Shown: positions 7,725 to 15,828 of the stretch, one piece after another
Layout: every line of letters starts with the position of its first letter
Position numbering within the stretch: position 1 is the first letter of the stretch
NCBI GenBank assembly: GCA_002439165.1
Contig: DJTE01000048.1
Location: 21,884-85,883 of the forward strand
Source of the DNA: Chryseobacterium indologenes
GTDB lineage: Bacteria > Bacteroidota > Bacteroidia > Flavobacteriales > Weeksellaceae
DNA length: 64,000 bases
Reading direction: 5' to 3'
Made by a program: the position numbers and the translations under genes
The notes under the pieces: generated by a model
What the model was told of the DNA's origin: nothing
Database searches by the model: none
The model's input: only the letters and a program-made list of their open reading frames with translations

Positions 7725-9767
7725 ATGAAAGCTCCACAGGCAAAAAAAATAGAAAAACTACTTGAAATACACGGTGATAAAAGAACAGATCATTATTTCT
7801 GGCTTAACGAAAGAGAAAATCCTGAAGTGATCAGATACCTGGAAGAGGAAAACGCATATGAGGAATTCGTGATGAAAGACACAGAACCTCTTCAGGAAGA
7901 ACTTTTCGAGGAAATGAAAGCCCGCTATAAAAAAGACGATGAATCTCTACCTTACTTCTTCAATGAATACTGGTATATTGTACGTTATGAAGAAGGAAAA
8001 GAGTACCCGATCTTCTGCAGAAAACACAAAACACTGGACAATCCGGAAGAAATTGTGGTTGATGTCAATATCCTCGCACAAGGTGAAAATTATTTTGAGG
8101 TAGGAAGCGTAGCCGTATCCCCAAATAACCGGCTGGCTTCTTTTTCAACGGATAATGTAAGCCGCAGGATTTATACCATCAATTTCAAAGACCTGGACAC
8201 AGGAGAAGTTTTCCCTGACCAGATTCTGAATACAACCGGCAAGGCTGTATGGGCCAATGATAATGAACACGTTTTCTACATCAGAAAAGATGACAGTCTG
8301 CGTGCCTTCCAGGTATACAGACATAAGCTCGGGACCGATTCTTCAGAAGACGTTCTGATCTTTCATGAGGAAGACGATACTTTTGATGTGAATGTTTTCA
8401 AAACCAAGTCTCTGGAATATATTTTCATTGCCAGCTCAAGTACCATCTCCGATGAGCACAGGTTTATTCCTTCCGACAATGTTTTTGCAGAGTGGACTGT
8501 CATTCAGCCAAGAATAGATGATCTTGAATATTCCGTAGAACATTATAAAGATGAATTTTACATCATTACCAATGCAGATGATGCTACTAATTTCAAGATC
8601 GTAAAAACGAAAATCGACAATTGCGGCATGGAAAACTGGACAGATGTTATTCCTCATCGCGCCGAAGTTTTACTGGAAGGTTTTGAGATCTTCAAAGATT
8701 ATCTGGTTCTTGAAGAAAGAGAACAGGGACTTCTGCAGATTAAAATCATTGATGAAAGAACCCGGGAATCCCACTACCTGCCTTTTTCCGACCCAACCTA
8801 TACCGCGTATATCGGGATCAATATGGAGTTTGATACTGAAGTACTCCGTTATGGCTATACTTCTCTTACACAGCCAGGCTCCACCTATGAATATAATATG
8901 AAGGAAAAAACCACCGTACTTCTGAAACAGCAGGAAGTTCTGGGTGGAAAATTTCATCCTGAAAACTATATTTCGGAAAGGATATGGGCAGATTCCAGAG
9001 ACGGGAAAACCAAGATTCCTGTTTCGCTGGTTTATCATAAGGACACCAAAAAATCTGCTGATACGCCACTGCTTTTATACGGTTACGGAAGTTACGGCCA
9101 TACCGTAGATGCAAGCTTTTCCAATGTAAGGCTTTCTATTCTGGACAGAGGTTTTATCTACGCCATTGCCCACATCCGCGGCGGGGAATATCTGGGAAGA
9201 GAATGGTATGAAGATGGAAAAATGCTCTCTAAGAAAAATACTTTCTTCGATTTTATCGATGCCGGGAAACACCTGATCAGAGAAAACTATACTTCATCCA
9301 GACATATGTATGCGATGGGAGGAAGTGCCGGAGGCCTTTTGGTAGGTGCCGTTGTAAACTATGAGCCGGAACTCTTCCACGGAATTGTGGCCCAGGTTCC
9401 TTTTGTAGATGTGGTAACCACCATGCTTGATGAAACCATCCCTCTGACGACCGGAGAATACGACGAGTGGGGAAATCCTAATGATGAAGAATACTATCAC
9501 TACATGAAAGAATATTCTCCTTATGACAATGTGGAAGCTAAAGATTATCCTCATATGCTGATCACAACAGGCCTTCACGATTCCCAGGTTCAGTATTGGG
9601 AGCCGGCAAAATGGACGGCCAGGCTAAGGGAATTAAAAACAGATTCCAACCTTTTATTATTTAAAACCGACATGAGCTCGGGCCACGGCGGAGCAAGCGG
9701 AAGATTTGAATCATTGAAGGAAGATGCACTGGAGTATGCATTCCTGCTGAAAATAGATCAGGAATAA
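7725..9767 (+). CDS. ptrB: Oligopeptidase B-like S9 family serine peptidase
   Basis: This 680-aa protein is the right length for oligopeptidase B, a cytoplasmic S9A enzyme that cleaves short peptides after basic residues. An N-terminal seven-bladed propeller (about residues 70-400) gates a C-terminal alpha/beta-hydrolase domain. The catalytic triad is visible: Ser534 in GGSAGGLL, Asp619 in GLHDSQVQ and His654 in SGHGGASG. The N-terminal HGDKRTDHYFWLNERENPEV is typical of the family. There is no signal peptide. A small unknown gene follows 67 nt later. Cleavage specificity is inferred from family. Confidence 0.92.
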   Translation: MKAPQAKKIEKLLEIHGDKRTDHYFWLNERENPEVIRYLEEENAYEEFVMKDTEPLQEELFEEMKARYKKDDESLPYFFNEYWYIVRYEEGKEYPIFCRKHKTLDNPEEIVVDVNILAQGENYFEVGSVAVSPNNRLASFSTDNVSRRIYTINFKDLDTGEVFPDQILNTTGKAVWANDNEHVFYIRKDDSLRAFQVYRHKLGTDSSEDVLIFHEEDDTFDVNVFKTKSLEYIFIASSSTISDEHRFIPSDNVFAEWTVIQPRIDDLEYSVEHYKDEFYIITNADDATNFKIVKTKIDNCGMENWTDVIPHRAEVLLEGFEIFKDYLVLEEREQGLLQIKIIDERTRESHYLPFSDPTYTAYIGINMEFDTEVLRYGYTSLTQPGSTYEYNMKEKTTVLLKQQEVLGGKFHPENYISERIWADSRDGKTKIPVSLVYHKDTKKSADTPLLLYGYGSYGHTVDASFSNVRLSILDRGFIYAIAHIRGGEYLGREWYEDGKMLSKKNTFFDFIDAGKHLIRENYTSSRHMYAMGGSAGGLLVGAVVNYEPELFHGIVAQVPFVDVVTTMLDETIPLTTGEYDEWGNPNDEEYYHYMKEYSPYDNVEAKDYPHMLITTGLHDSQVQYWEPAKWTARLRELKTDSNLLLFKTDMSSGHGGASGRFESLKEDALEYAFLLKIDQE

Positions 9768-9834
9768 CAGCTCTTTTCTAAAGTCAGAACTAAGAAAATT
9801 TAAAATCAAATATAAATCATCATAGATCAATTAT

Positions 9835-10173
9835 ATGAATGAGTCTGAATACTGGAAAAAAATAGAACAGTTTTTTGAAGACAATTTCCAGACTGAAAAA
9901 AATCCTCCGATTGAAACGCTTCTGTTTCTGATCGGGCTTCAGGAACTGGGAAGTGGACAGCAGAAATATACAAAAGACGATAAAGTGAATCTGATACACA
10001 TTGCAGTATGCAGATTGCTGGAACCCTTCGGTTATTATAAATTTACTCATTATGAAGACGGATGGCCTCAGTTTGAAAAGCTGGAAGATCTTCCGGAATT
10101 AAGACCGAATGAACAGTCTCTTCTCATGAAAAAAGCGATTATTCACTATTTTCAGGAAGAGAACCTGATATAA
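9835..10173 (+). CDS. Conserved small cytoplasmic protein, unknown function
   Basis: This 112-aa acidic soluble protein begins MNESEYWKKIEQFFEDNF and contains IETLLFLIGLQELGSGQQKY and HYEDGWPQFEKLEDLP. I recognise the general form as a conserved Flavobacteriia hypothetical, but no named domain and no catalytic motif. It has no signal peptide or membrane segment. It follows the oligopeptidase gene on the same strand and is closed by a strong terminator, so the two may be one transcript. Confidence 0.75.
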   Translation: MNESEYWKKIEQFFEDNFQTEKNPPIETLLFLIGLQELGSGQQKYTKDDKVNLIHIAVCRLLEPFGYYKFTHYEDGWPQFEKLEDLPELRPNEQSLLMKKAIIHYFQEENLI

Positions 10174-10200
10174 ATACGGACAGTAACCTGCCCGGATATA

Positions 10201-10234
10201 AAAATCAGCCTCACCAATGGGGCTGATTTTTTTC
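10201..10234 (+). terminator. Terminator after the 112-aa unknown gene
   Basis: Perfect 10-bp arms AAAATCAGCC and GGCTGATTTT around a 10-nt loop are followed by a T run. Confidence 0.8.
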
Positions 10235-10366
10235 ATTTCTCCAGGCACTGTCCGAATCCGGATTAAAGGCTGAAATATGGAAGAAAGAAGAATTGAAGTT
10301 ACATTCAGCTGTATGCTGTAAGATCAGATGATCTAAAGACAAGCATTTATTATGGATCACATTCAC

Positions 10367-10413
10367 AACTGCCCTCTTCCGGTATCAAATCTTCATTAAT
10401 CAGAAATTTTTCA
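10367..10413. repeat. Dispersed intergenic repeat, copy A
   Basis: The stretch holding CCCTCTTCCGGTATCAAATC and AATCAGAAATTTTTCA aligns with 53674-53716 (CCCTCTTCCAGCTTCAAATC, AATCAAAAATTTTCA) and more weakly with 18724-18770. All copies lie in intergenic DNA next to gene ends. Confidence 0.5.
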
Positions 10414-10896
10414 CCCCAAAAGTTCTTCCAATTGGGTAAGTCCCATTTTGAAGCCTTCTTCAAATCCCATTTCCAGCATTTTGCTCATGATTTCCCGGGA
10501 CTGGTAATGAATATTAACAGTCACTTTCGTACCCTCTTCCACACCTGTAAAACCGATCAGCCAGTTGGATTGCGGAGAATCATCATTTACCTTTCCGTTT
10601 TCATCACAGAAAGCACTCATCCAGTCAAAGCTTCTGTGCGCAATGATTTCACCGTATTTTGACCGGGAATAGGCTTTTTCTCCGTTAGGACCTGCCATTG
10701 CATACAGCCAGATTCCGCCTTCACTAAAATCCTGCTTCAGGGTTTCACATTTCCACGGTTTCGGCCCCCACCATTGATCCAATAATCCGGCCTGCGTAAA
10801 ATGGTCCCATACTTTTGAGACATCAGCATTATAAATTTTCATTACATACACTGTTTTCGCGTCAAAATCTTTGTTGAAAGTGATATTCGATTCCAT
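10411..10896 (-). CDS. AHSA1/SRPBCC-domain protein
   Basis: This 161-aa protein has the START-like fold seen in Aha1 C-terminal-type proteins. Markers are VWDHFTQAGLLDQWWGPKPW near residues 29-48, GGIWLYAMAGPNG, and the C-terminal helix ending FKMGLTQLEELL. Family members bind small hydrophobic ligands or act as polyketide-cyclase-like proteins, and the substrate here cannot be inferred. It stands alone between two gaps with no operon partner. Confidence 0.85.
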   Translation of the reverse strand: MESNITFNKDFDAKTVYVMKIYNADVSKVWDHFTQAGLLDQWWGPKPWKCETLKQDFSEGGIWLYAMAGPNGEKAYSRSKYGEIIAHRSFDWMSAFCDENGKVNDDSPQSNWLIGFTGVEEGTKVTVNIHYQSREIMSKMLEMGFEEGFKMGLTQLEELLG

Positions 10897-11020
10897 AAGT
10901 AATTATTTTTGATAAAGTTACTGCTTTATTGATGGAGAATACTTTTCATATGGCAGGTAAATTCAAACATTTAACAGCGGCTGACCAGATTACCGGCTCT
11001 TATTCCGCATTGAAATCAGT

Positions 11021-11992
11021 TTATCCTTTCAGCCAGCTGATCCATTCATGGGCCACCTGGGTCCAGTTATCTGTTTCGTAATCCGGCTGCCCGTTCTTTA
11101 GAGGAAAAAAATTATGATCACACCCAAAATAAGATTTAAAAGTATAGTTCTTCTTATGATTCTGAATCGTCAGCACCTGCAGATAATCATTAAAAATTCC
11201 GTTCTGATCTTTTGTTCCGTAGGTTACGATTACAGGAATTTTCAGTTTTAATAAATCCTGAGTGAAGTTTTGAGAAAGGGTATAATTATAAAAGCTGGTA
11301 TTTTCCTGGTCTGTTTCTTTTTTGTCACTGTTTGCCACTGTTTTTTTCCAGAAATCAATACTTTCGGTATTCCAGCTTTCTTCTTCATCCGTACTTTGAC
11401 GGTTTTCACTGATGATGCTCATTATTCTGCCCAAAGGATTACCTCCGGAATATACAAGATGAGTAATTTTTTTATTGTGGGCCGCCATTTCCAGTGCGAC
11501 ATAGGAACCTTCGGAATGTCCGGCTGCAATTATTCTTTTTGCATCTGCCCAGGGCTTACCCAGCAGTTTTTTCAGGATAAAATTATTACGGCTGTAATAA
11601 TAATCCAGATTATTGTTAACGATATACTCTACGGGAGGAAGCCCGTCTTTGGGATAGCTGAAGTTTTCCTGTAAATTCTTCTGATCTTCCGTGACCGGAA
11701 TTGCCGGTTTGCTTACGACAATTAAATGATAATCTTTGGTGATAATATCCAGATCGAAAGGTAAAAATACAGGATAAGTGCCTTTGTCCGTAGTATACTG
11801 TAATGGTCTCGCAAGACTTCCCTGGCAAAAAAAGAACAGGGGTTTCTTACGGTCTTCTTCCCCCTTTTGTGAGCAGATAATATAATGAACAGAGGTACCT
11901 TTATATTTATCGTTATATTCCTTTATAACTGTATTCTGAGAAAAACTTACAGTGTACAGTGAAATAAGGAATAAAGAAATTTTTATTTTCAT
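11021..11992 (-). CDS. Exported alpha/beta hydrolase
   Basis: This 323-aa protein has an N-terminal Sec signal (MKIKISLFLISLYTVSFSQ) and an alpha/beta-hydrolase core. The nucleophile elbow GHSEG lies in IAAGHSEGSYVALEMAAH, a late Asp in TYGTKDQNGIF, and the His in FGCDHNFFPL. This layout fits an esterase or peptidase of the dienelactone-hydrolase/prolyl-peptidase type, probably periplasmic. The substrate is unknown. The next gene upstream is divergent. Confidence 0.82.
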   Translation of the reverse strand: MKIKISLFLISLYTVSFSQNTVIKEYNDKYKGTSVHYIICSQKGEEDRKKPLFFFCQGSLARPLQYTTDKGTYPVFLPFDLDIITKDYHLIVVSKPAIPVTEDQKNLQENFSYPKDGLPPVEYIVNNNLDYYYSRNNFILKKLLGKPWADAKRIIAAGHSEGSYVALEMAAHNKKITHLVYSGGNPLGRIMSIISENRQSTDEEESWNTESIDFWKKTVANSDKKETDQENTSFYNYTLSQNFTQDLLKLKIPVIVTYGTKDQNGIFNDYLQVLTIQNHKKNYTFKSYFGCDHNFFPLKNGQPDYETDNWTQVAHEWISWLKG

Positions 11993-12361
11993 TTCAGAAC
12001 TGACATTTTCAACAAAAATATTTAATTTTTTTCGTTAATTTTTTTTAAATACCAAAGTTTATCAGCTTCTTTTTCAAACCGCTTATTTTCTTCCGGATAT
12101 TAAATCAATAAATATTTTTTAATATGTTGAACTAATTGACAACAAGGGTTTAAATGTCTACTTAAACATTCCGTCAGAAGGGAGTTAGTGAGTTCCAGTC
12201 TTTAATTTCCTGAAAGATTATTACACTTTAATTCATAAATAAACGTTAAAAAACACACTTTTAAGAGAAATAACACAATTTTTTGGCTCGTTTTTTGTTT
12301 ATGAAGTCTTAAAATAATTAATTTTAACATTCATTTTTTGCAAACGTATAAAAAACTGTAA
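11993..12361. other. Intergenic region between divergent hydrolase and kinase genes
   Basis: This is 369 nt of AT-rich DNA. It must hold promoters for both divergent genes. I see no full TAnnTTTG match close to the kinase start, only ATTTTTTG about 22 nt upstream. There is no RNA gene, no open frame of note and no convincing repeat. Confidence 0.5.
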
Positions 12362-13909
12362 ATGAATAATAAATTCATCCCAATAATTTCGGTGTTTATG
12401 ACGATCTCACTGATTGTCTTTGTTACGCTCCAATTTTATTGGCTGAAAGGTTATTATGGTGCACTGGAACAGGATTTTTCCAATAAAGTGTATTCTGCTT
12501 TAGAAAGCACTTCAAAAAATATTGAAGAGATTGAAGTGGATAAATACCTGAATAAGGATAACAATAATCTAAGAAATGATATTCTCGCCAGCAAGGATCA
12601 GCCTTCATTAACCACCATTCAGCAGGTACAGGATTCCGGCACTCAGAGACAGATCATTTACTCTAAAAACATCATCTCCAAAACACAGCTTCCCATCTCT
12701 AAAAAAGGAGATTCTGTGAATCTGACCACTTTGTATACCGATGAAGCAGCCTACAAGGTGAAAAGGGATACTTCCAACCGGGAACTGCTGACCACCGATA
12801 TCAACAATGATATTGAGAGTGGCGACTATTCCATGAAAAATTTTGTAAGAATAGTCGGAACCAATCTTCCGATTACCAAAAGAGTGGATCCTGTTGTTCT
12901 GGATTCCGTTATTGCCAAAGAGCTGAGAATGAAGGGAATTACAGCAAAATTCGGTTATGGGGTTACCGATAAAAGCAACAAACTTACCAGCATCGTCAAT
13001 AAAGCTTTTAGAGAGAAAAAAGATAATAACACTTACAGCTATCCGCTTTTTACAGATAATAAAAATACCACTTTATATACGCTGGCCCTGGTTTTCCCCA
13101 AAAAAGAATATTCTCTGGCTATGAACAACTGGCCGATGCTTCTGGGAACTTTCCTTTCGCTGCTTACCATTCTGGGAATCTATATTATTTCCATCAATTA
13201 TATGATGAGGCAGAAAAAGCTGGCAGAAGTGAAGACCGACTTCATCAACAATATGTCGCATGAGTTCAAGACTCCCCTGGCCACCATTTCAGTTGCCACG
13301 GATTCTCTGGCCAATGACAAGATTGCCACCAATCCGGATAAGGTAAAGTATTATTCTGAGCTGATCAAGCAGGAAAATCTGAGAATGAAAAAACAGGTGG
13401 AAAACGTCCTGAATATGTCGAAGCTTGAAAGAAATGAAGTGGAGCTGTTTCTGAAGGAAACCAATGTAAGAGAACTGATCAAAAGGACAACAGAGTCATT
13501 CAACCTTATTGTGGAGCAAAGAAACGGATCGCTTACCCAGGAATTCAATGCTTCTCACTATAACTTTAAGATTGATGAATTTCACATTTCAAATATGCTG
13601 GTGAATTTACTGGACAATGCCAATAAATACTCTCCGGAAGCTCCGGAAATCCATGTGAAAACCAGAAATGAGGGACTTTGGTATGTGATTGAGATTTCCG
13701 ATAAAGGAATGGGAATGGAAAGCCAGAATAAAACAAAGATCTTTGAGAAATTCTTCAGGGAAGAAACCGGGAATATTCACAATGTAAAAGGTCAGGGATT
13801 AGGGCTTTCATATGTGAAGAAAATTGTAGAACTGCATAAAGGACAGATCATTGTAGACTCTCACAAAGGAAAAGGAAGTACGTTTGTGATCAAGCTGCCG
13901 ATGAGCTGA
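12362..13909 (+). CDS. Membrane sensor histidine kinase
   Basis: This 515-aa kinase has a first membrane helix at about 7-28, a periplasmic sensor of about 230 residues without a known domain, and a second helix at about 258-280. HisKA follows with phospho-acceptor His300 in NNMSHEFKTPLATIS, then HATPase_c with the N box (NLLDNANKYSP), G1 (DKGMGM), F box (FEKFF) and G2 (GQGLGLSYVKKIV). The cognate OmpR-family regulator begins about 80 nt downstream. The downstream metal-module genes are on the same strand but after a terminator, so a regulatory link is only possible. Confidence 0.93.
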   Translation: MNNKFIPIISVFMTISLIVFVTLQFYWLKGYYGALEQDFSNKVYSALESTSKNIEEIEVDKYLNKDNNNLRNDILASKDQPSLTTIQQVQDSGTQRQIIYSKNIISKTQLPISKKGDSVNLTTLYTDEAAYKVKRDTSNRELLTTDINNDIESGDYSMKNFVRIVGTNLPITKRVDPVVLDSVIAKELRMKGITAKFGYGVTDKSNKLTSIVNKAFREKKDNNTYSYPLFTDNKNTTLYTLALVFPKKEYSLAMNNWPMLLGTFLSLLTILGIYIISINYMMRQKKLAEVKTDFINNMSHEFKTPLATISVATDSLANDKIATNPDKVKYYSELIKQENLRMKKQVENVLNMSKLERNEVELFLKETNVRELIKRTTESFNLIVEQRNGSLTQEFNASHYNFKIDEFHISNMLVNLLDNANKYSPEAPEIHVKTRNEGLWYVIEISDKGMGMESQNKTKIFEKFFREETGNIHNVKGQGLGLSYVKKIVELHKGQIIVDSHKGKGSTFVIKLPMS

Positions 13910-13992
13910 TATACATAAAACCAGATAACAAAATATAGGAAGATAGAGTGAGAACGTTCATTCTTATTTATTAATTTTTAATGATTAAAATT

Positions 13993-14679
13993 ATGAGCAA
14001 CAGAATATTATTAGTAGAAGACGATCAGAGTTTCGGAGCTGTGCTTAAAGATTACTTAACGATCAATAACTTTGAGGTAACCCTGGCAACAGATGGAGAG
14101 CAAGGACTGAAGGAATTTACAGAGAACGAATTCGATATCTGTATTTTTGATGTGATGATGCCGAAAAAAGACGGGTTTTCATTGGCTGAAGATGTGAAAA
14201 AAATCGATAAAAATACCCCAATCATCTTCCTTACGGCAAGAAATATGAGAGAGGATATTCTTAAAGGTTACCAGCTTGGGGCTGATGACTATATTACGAA
14301 GCCATTCGACACAGAACTTCTCCTGTATAAAATCAAGGCCATTCTTCAGAGAAGCTCTACCCTGGAAAATGAAGAACAGGAACAGTTCAAGATCAGTAAT
14401 ATTTTCTTTGACTCTATGCTGAGACAGCTTAAAGTAGGCGATAAAGAGTACAAACTTTCGCCAAAAGAGAATGAACTTCTTAAACTTCTATGCATCCACA
14501 GAAACGATTTCATGCCGAGAGATCTTGCTCTGAGAAAGATATGGAAGAAAGAAAATTACTTTACCGCAAGGAGTATGGACGTATATATTGCCAAGCTGCG
14601 TAAGCTTCTGAAGGATGACGAAGGTTTGGAAATCATCAACGTACACGGAGAAGGTTTCAGACTTTTGGTTAAAAATTAG
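13993..14679 (+). CDS. OmpR/PhoB-family response regulator
   Basis: The receiver domain shows the acidic pair in ILLVEDDQ, the phospho-acceptor Asp in IFDVMMPKKDG, Thr in IFLTARN and Lys in DDYITKPFD. A winged-helix DNA-binding domain follows (YKLSPKENELLKLLC, ARSMDVYIAKLRKLL, INVHGEGFRLL). I start at the second ATG because MSNRILLVEDD is the usual N-terminus; an ATG at 13981 would add four residues. It is paired with the kinase just upstream. Confidence 0.92.
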   Translation: MSNRILLVEDDQSFGAVLKDYLTINNFEVTLATDGEQGLKEFTENEFDICIFDVMMPKKDGFSLAEDVKKIDKNTPIIFLTARNMREDILKGYQLGADDYITKPFDTELLLYKIKAILQRSSTLENEEQEQFKISNIFFDSMLRQLKVGDKEYKLSPKENELLKLLCIHRNDFMPRDLALRKIWKKENYFTARSMDVYIAKLRKLLKDDEGLEIINVHGEGFRLLVKN

Positions 14680-14702
14680 ATCTAAAATCCGATTATAAAT
14701 AA

Positions 14703-14740
14703 AAAATTAGCAAAACAATTGAAAATGTTTTGCTAATTTT
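14703..14740 (+). terminator. Terminator after the response regulator, overlapping the next promoter
   Basis: Arms AAAATTAGCAAAACA (14703-14717) and TGTTTTGCTAATTTT (14726-14740) form a perfect 15-bp stem around an 8-nt loop. The end of the 3' arm plus the next G forms TAATTTTG (14734-14741), a -7 box 16 nt before the lipoprotein ATG. Confidence 0.75.
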
Positions 14741-14741
14741 G
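14734..14741 (+). promoter_or_regulatory. -7 box for the PHGxPxHxC lipoprotein
   Basis: TAATTTTG matches TAnnTTTG but overlaps the terminator stem. No well-placed -33 TTG is seen, so confidence is modest. Confidence 0.4.
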
Positions 14742-14757
14742 TTTCATACGATTGGAT

Positions 14758-15381
14758 ATGAAAAATACACTTTTAGGCGTTATCGCTGTTTCCGTACTTG
14801 CTGTTTCATGTAAGAAAGATGAAAAAGCCACTTATCTGAAAGAAGAAGCAGGTGTACAGTCATCAGGTATGGCTGTGAATTCTCCTAAAGCCTCCCTGAT
14901 GGATCAGGCAGGTATCCAGTCCAATACCAATCCCGCTCCTATGGCAACAGCCCCCGGAATGAATCCCCCGCACGGACAGCCTGGCCACCGGTGTGATATC
15001 CCCGTAGGACAGCCGCTCAATGGCACTCCGCCAGCTCCCGCTCCCAATAATGCAGCCACCAACAGCAGTAACAGCATCAATATAGATCCTAATTCCCTTT
15101 CACCAGGAAAAGTAATGATCGACAATAACGGGAAGCAGGTAAAAACTGCTCCGGGAATGAATCCTCCTCACGGACAGCCAGGCCACCGATGTGATATTCC
15201 GGTAGGACAGCCTCTTAACAGCAAACCCGCTCCGGCACCACAACCTGTACAAAACATAGTACAGAATACACCGGCTCCTGCACCCGCTCCGCAACCGACA
15301 GGTGAAAAACCTAAAGTAAACCCGGCTCACGGAGAACCCTGGCACAACTGCGCGGTAAAAGTTGGTGATCCTTTGCCATAA
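14758..15381 (+). CDS. Lipoprotein with three PHGxPxHxC repeats
   Basis: This 207-aa predicted lipoprotein starts MKNTLLGVIAVSVLAVSC with the lipobox Cys at residue 18. I use the ATG at 14758; a TTG two codons earlier is also in frame. The mature protein is Pro/Ala-rich and low complexity, with three copies of one motif. Copies 1 and 2 (about 64-88 and 130-154) share APGMNPPHGQPGHRCDIPVG exactly, and copy 3 (about 188-207) is the diverged NPAHGEPWHNC. Each copy has two His and one Cys, which suggests a metal site (inference). I recall this motif in Bacteroidetes hypothetical proteins but know no function. The Cys-rich protein and HMA-receptor follow. Confidence 0.8.
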   Translation: MKNTLLGVIAVSVLAVSCKKDEKATYLKEEAGVQSSGMAVNSPKASLMDQAGIQSNTNPAPMATAPGMNPPHGQPGHRCDIPVGQPLNGTPPAPAPNNAATNSSNSINIDPNSLSPGKVMIDNNGKQVKTAPGMNPPHGQPGHRCDIPVGQPLNSKPAPAPQPVQNIVQNTPAPAPAPQPTGEKPKVNPAHGEPWHNCAVKVGDPLP

Positions 15382-15387
15382 ATTTCG

Positions 15388-15395
15388 TATTTTTG
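15388..15395 (+). promoter_or_regulatory. -7 box 5 nt before the Cys-rich gene
   Basis: TATTTTTG matches TAnnTTTG, with a TTG at 15362-15364 (23-nt spacing, at the long end of the usual range). Only five nucleotides separate the box from the ATG at 15401, which predicts a leaderless or near-leaderless mRNA. Confidence 0.5.
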
Positions 15396-15400
15396 CAGTC

Positions 15401-15760
15401 ATGAAGCTGTTTCACATTCTTGCAGTTGTTTTTTGCCTGGGAATTTTTTTAGTTCCTAAGGACAGCTTCTATGCACAATCTATGCAGGAGACCTGCTGTA
15501 TGGCAAAATCTGAGAAAAGTGACTGCTGTAAAGATCATTCTTCAAAAGAACATAATGACAGCAAAACAAAATCGTCATGCAATGATGACTGCTGCTCATC
15601 CTGTGTTGCATGCTATACCTTTATAGAAACCCCTTTTTCAAAAAGTCTGCGCTTTGAACTTTCTTATTATAAGAAGAATAAAAATCCGCAGTTCCAGTAT
15701 TCAGACCCCTATTTATCAGACCGTTTAAAGGAGATCTGGCAGCCGCCTAAAATAGGTTAA
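15401..15760 (+). CDS. Small exported Cys-rich protein of the metal module
   Basis: This 119-aa protein starts at the ATG directly after a promoter box; the 13-residue upstream extension is rejected for that reason. A Sec signal (MKLFHILAVVFCLGIFLVP to about YAQ) precedes a segment dense in Cys: ETCCMAKSEKSDCC, then a His/Lys/Ser stretch, then NDDCCSSCVACY. The C-terminal half is Tyr/Lys-rich and ends in RLKEIWQPPK. The pattern resembles small CC-motif proteins seen beside TonB-dependent receptors in Bacteroidetes. Metal binding or delivery in the periplasm is inferred from the Cys pairs and from the HMA-receptor 68 nt downstream. Confidence 0.75.
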   Translation: MKLFHILAVVFCLGIFLVPKDSFYAQSMQETCCMAKSEKSDCCKDHSSKEHNDSKTKSSCNDDCCSSCVACYTFIETPFSKSLRFELSYYKKNKNPQFQYSDPYLSDRLKEIWQPPKIG

Positions 15761-15828
15761 TTACCTTACGGAGTGTTCATTACATCTTTTAATGAACCGT
15801 TTTTTAATTAATCTAAACTTTAAACAAA

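Noticed and set aside
14752..15760. A toxin-antitoxin or bacteriocin reading of the small Cys-rich gene and its neighbour.
   Set aside because: There is no leader peptide site, immunity gene or exporter. The HMA-receptor next door makes metal handling the simpler idea.
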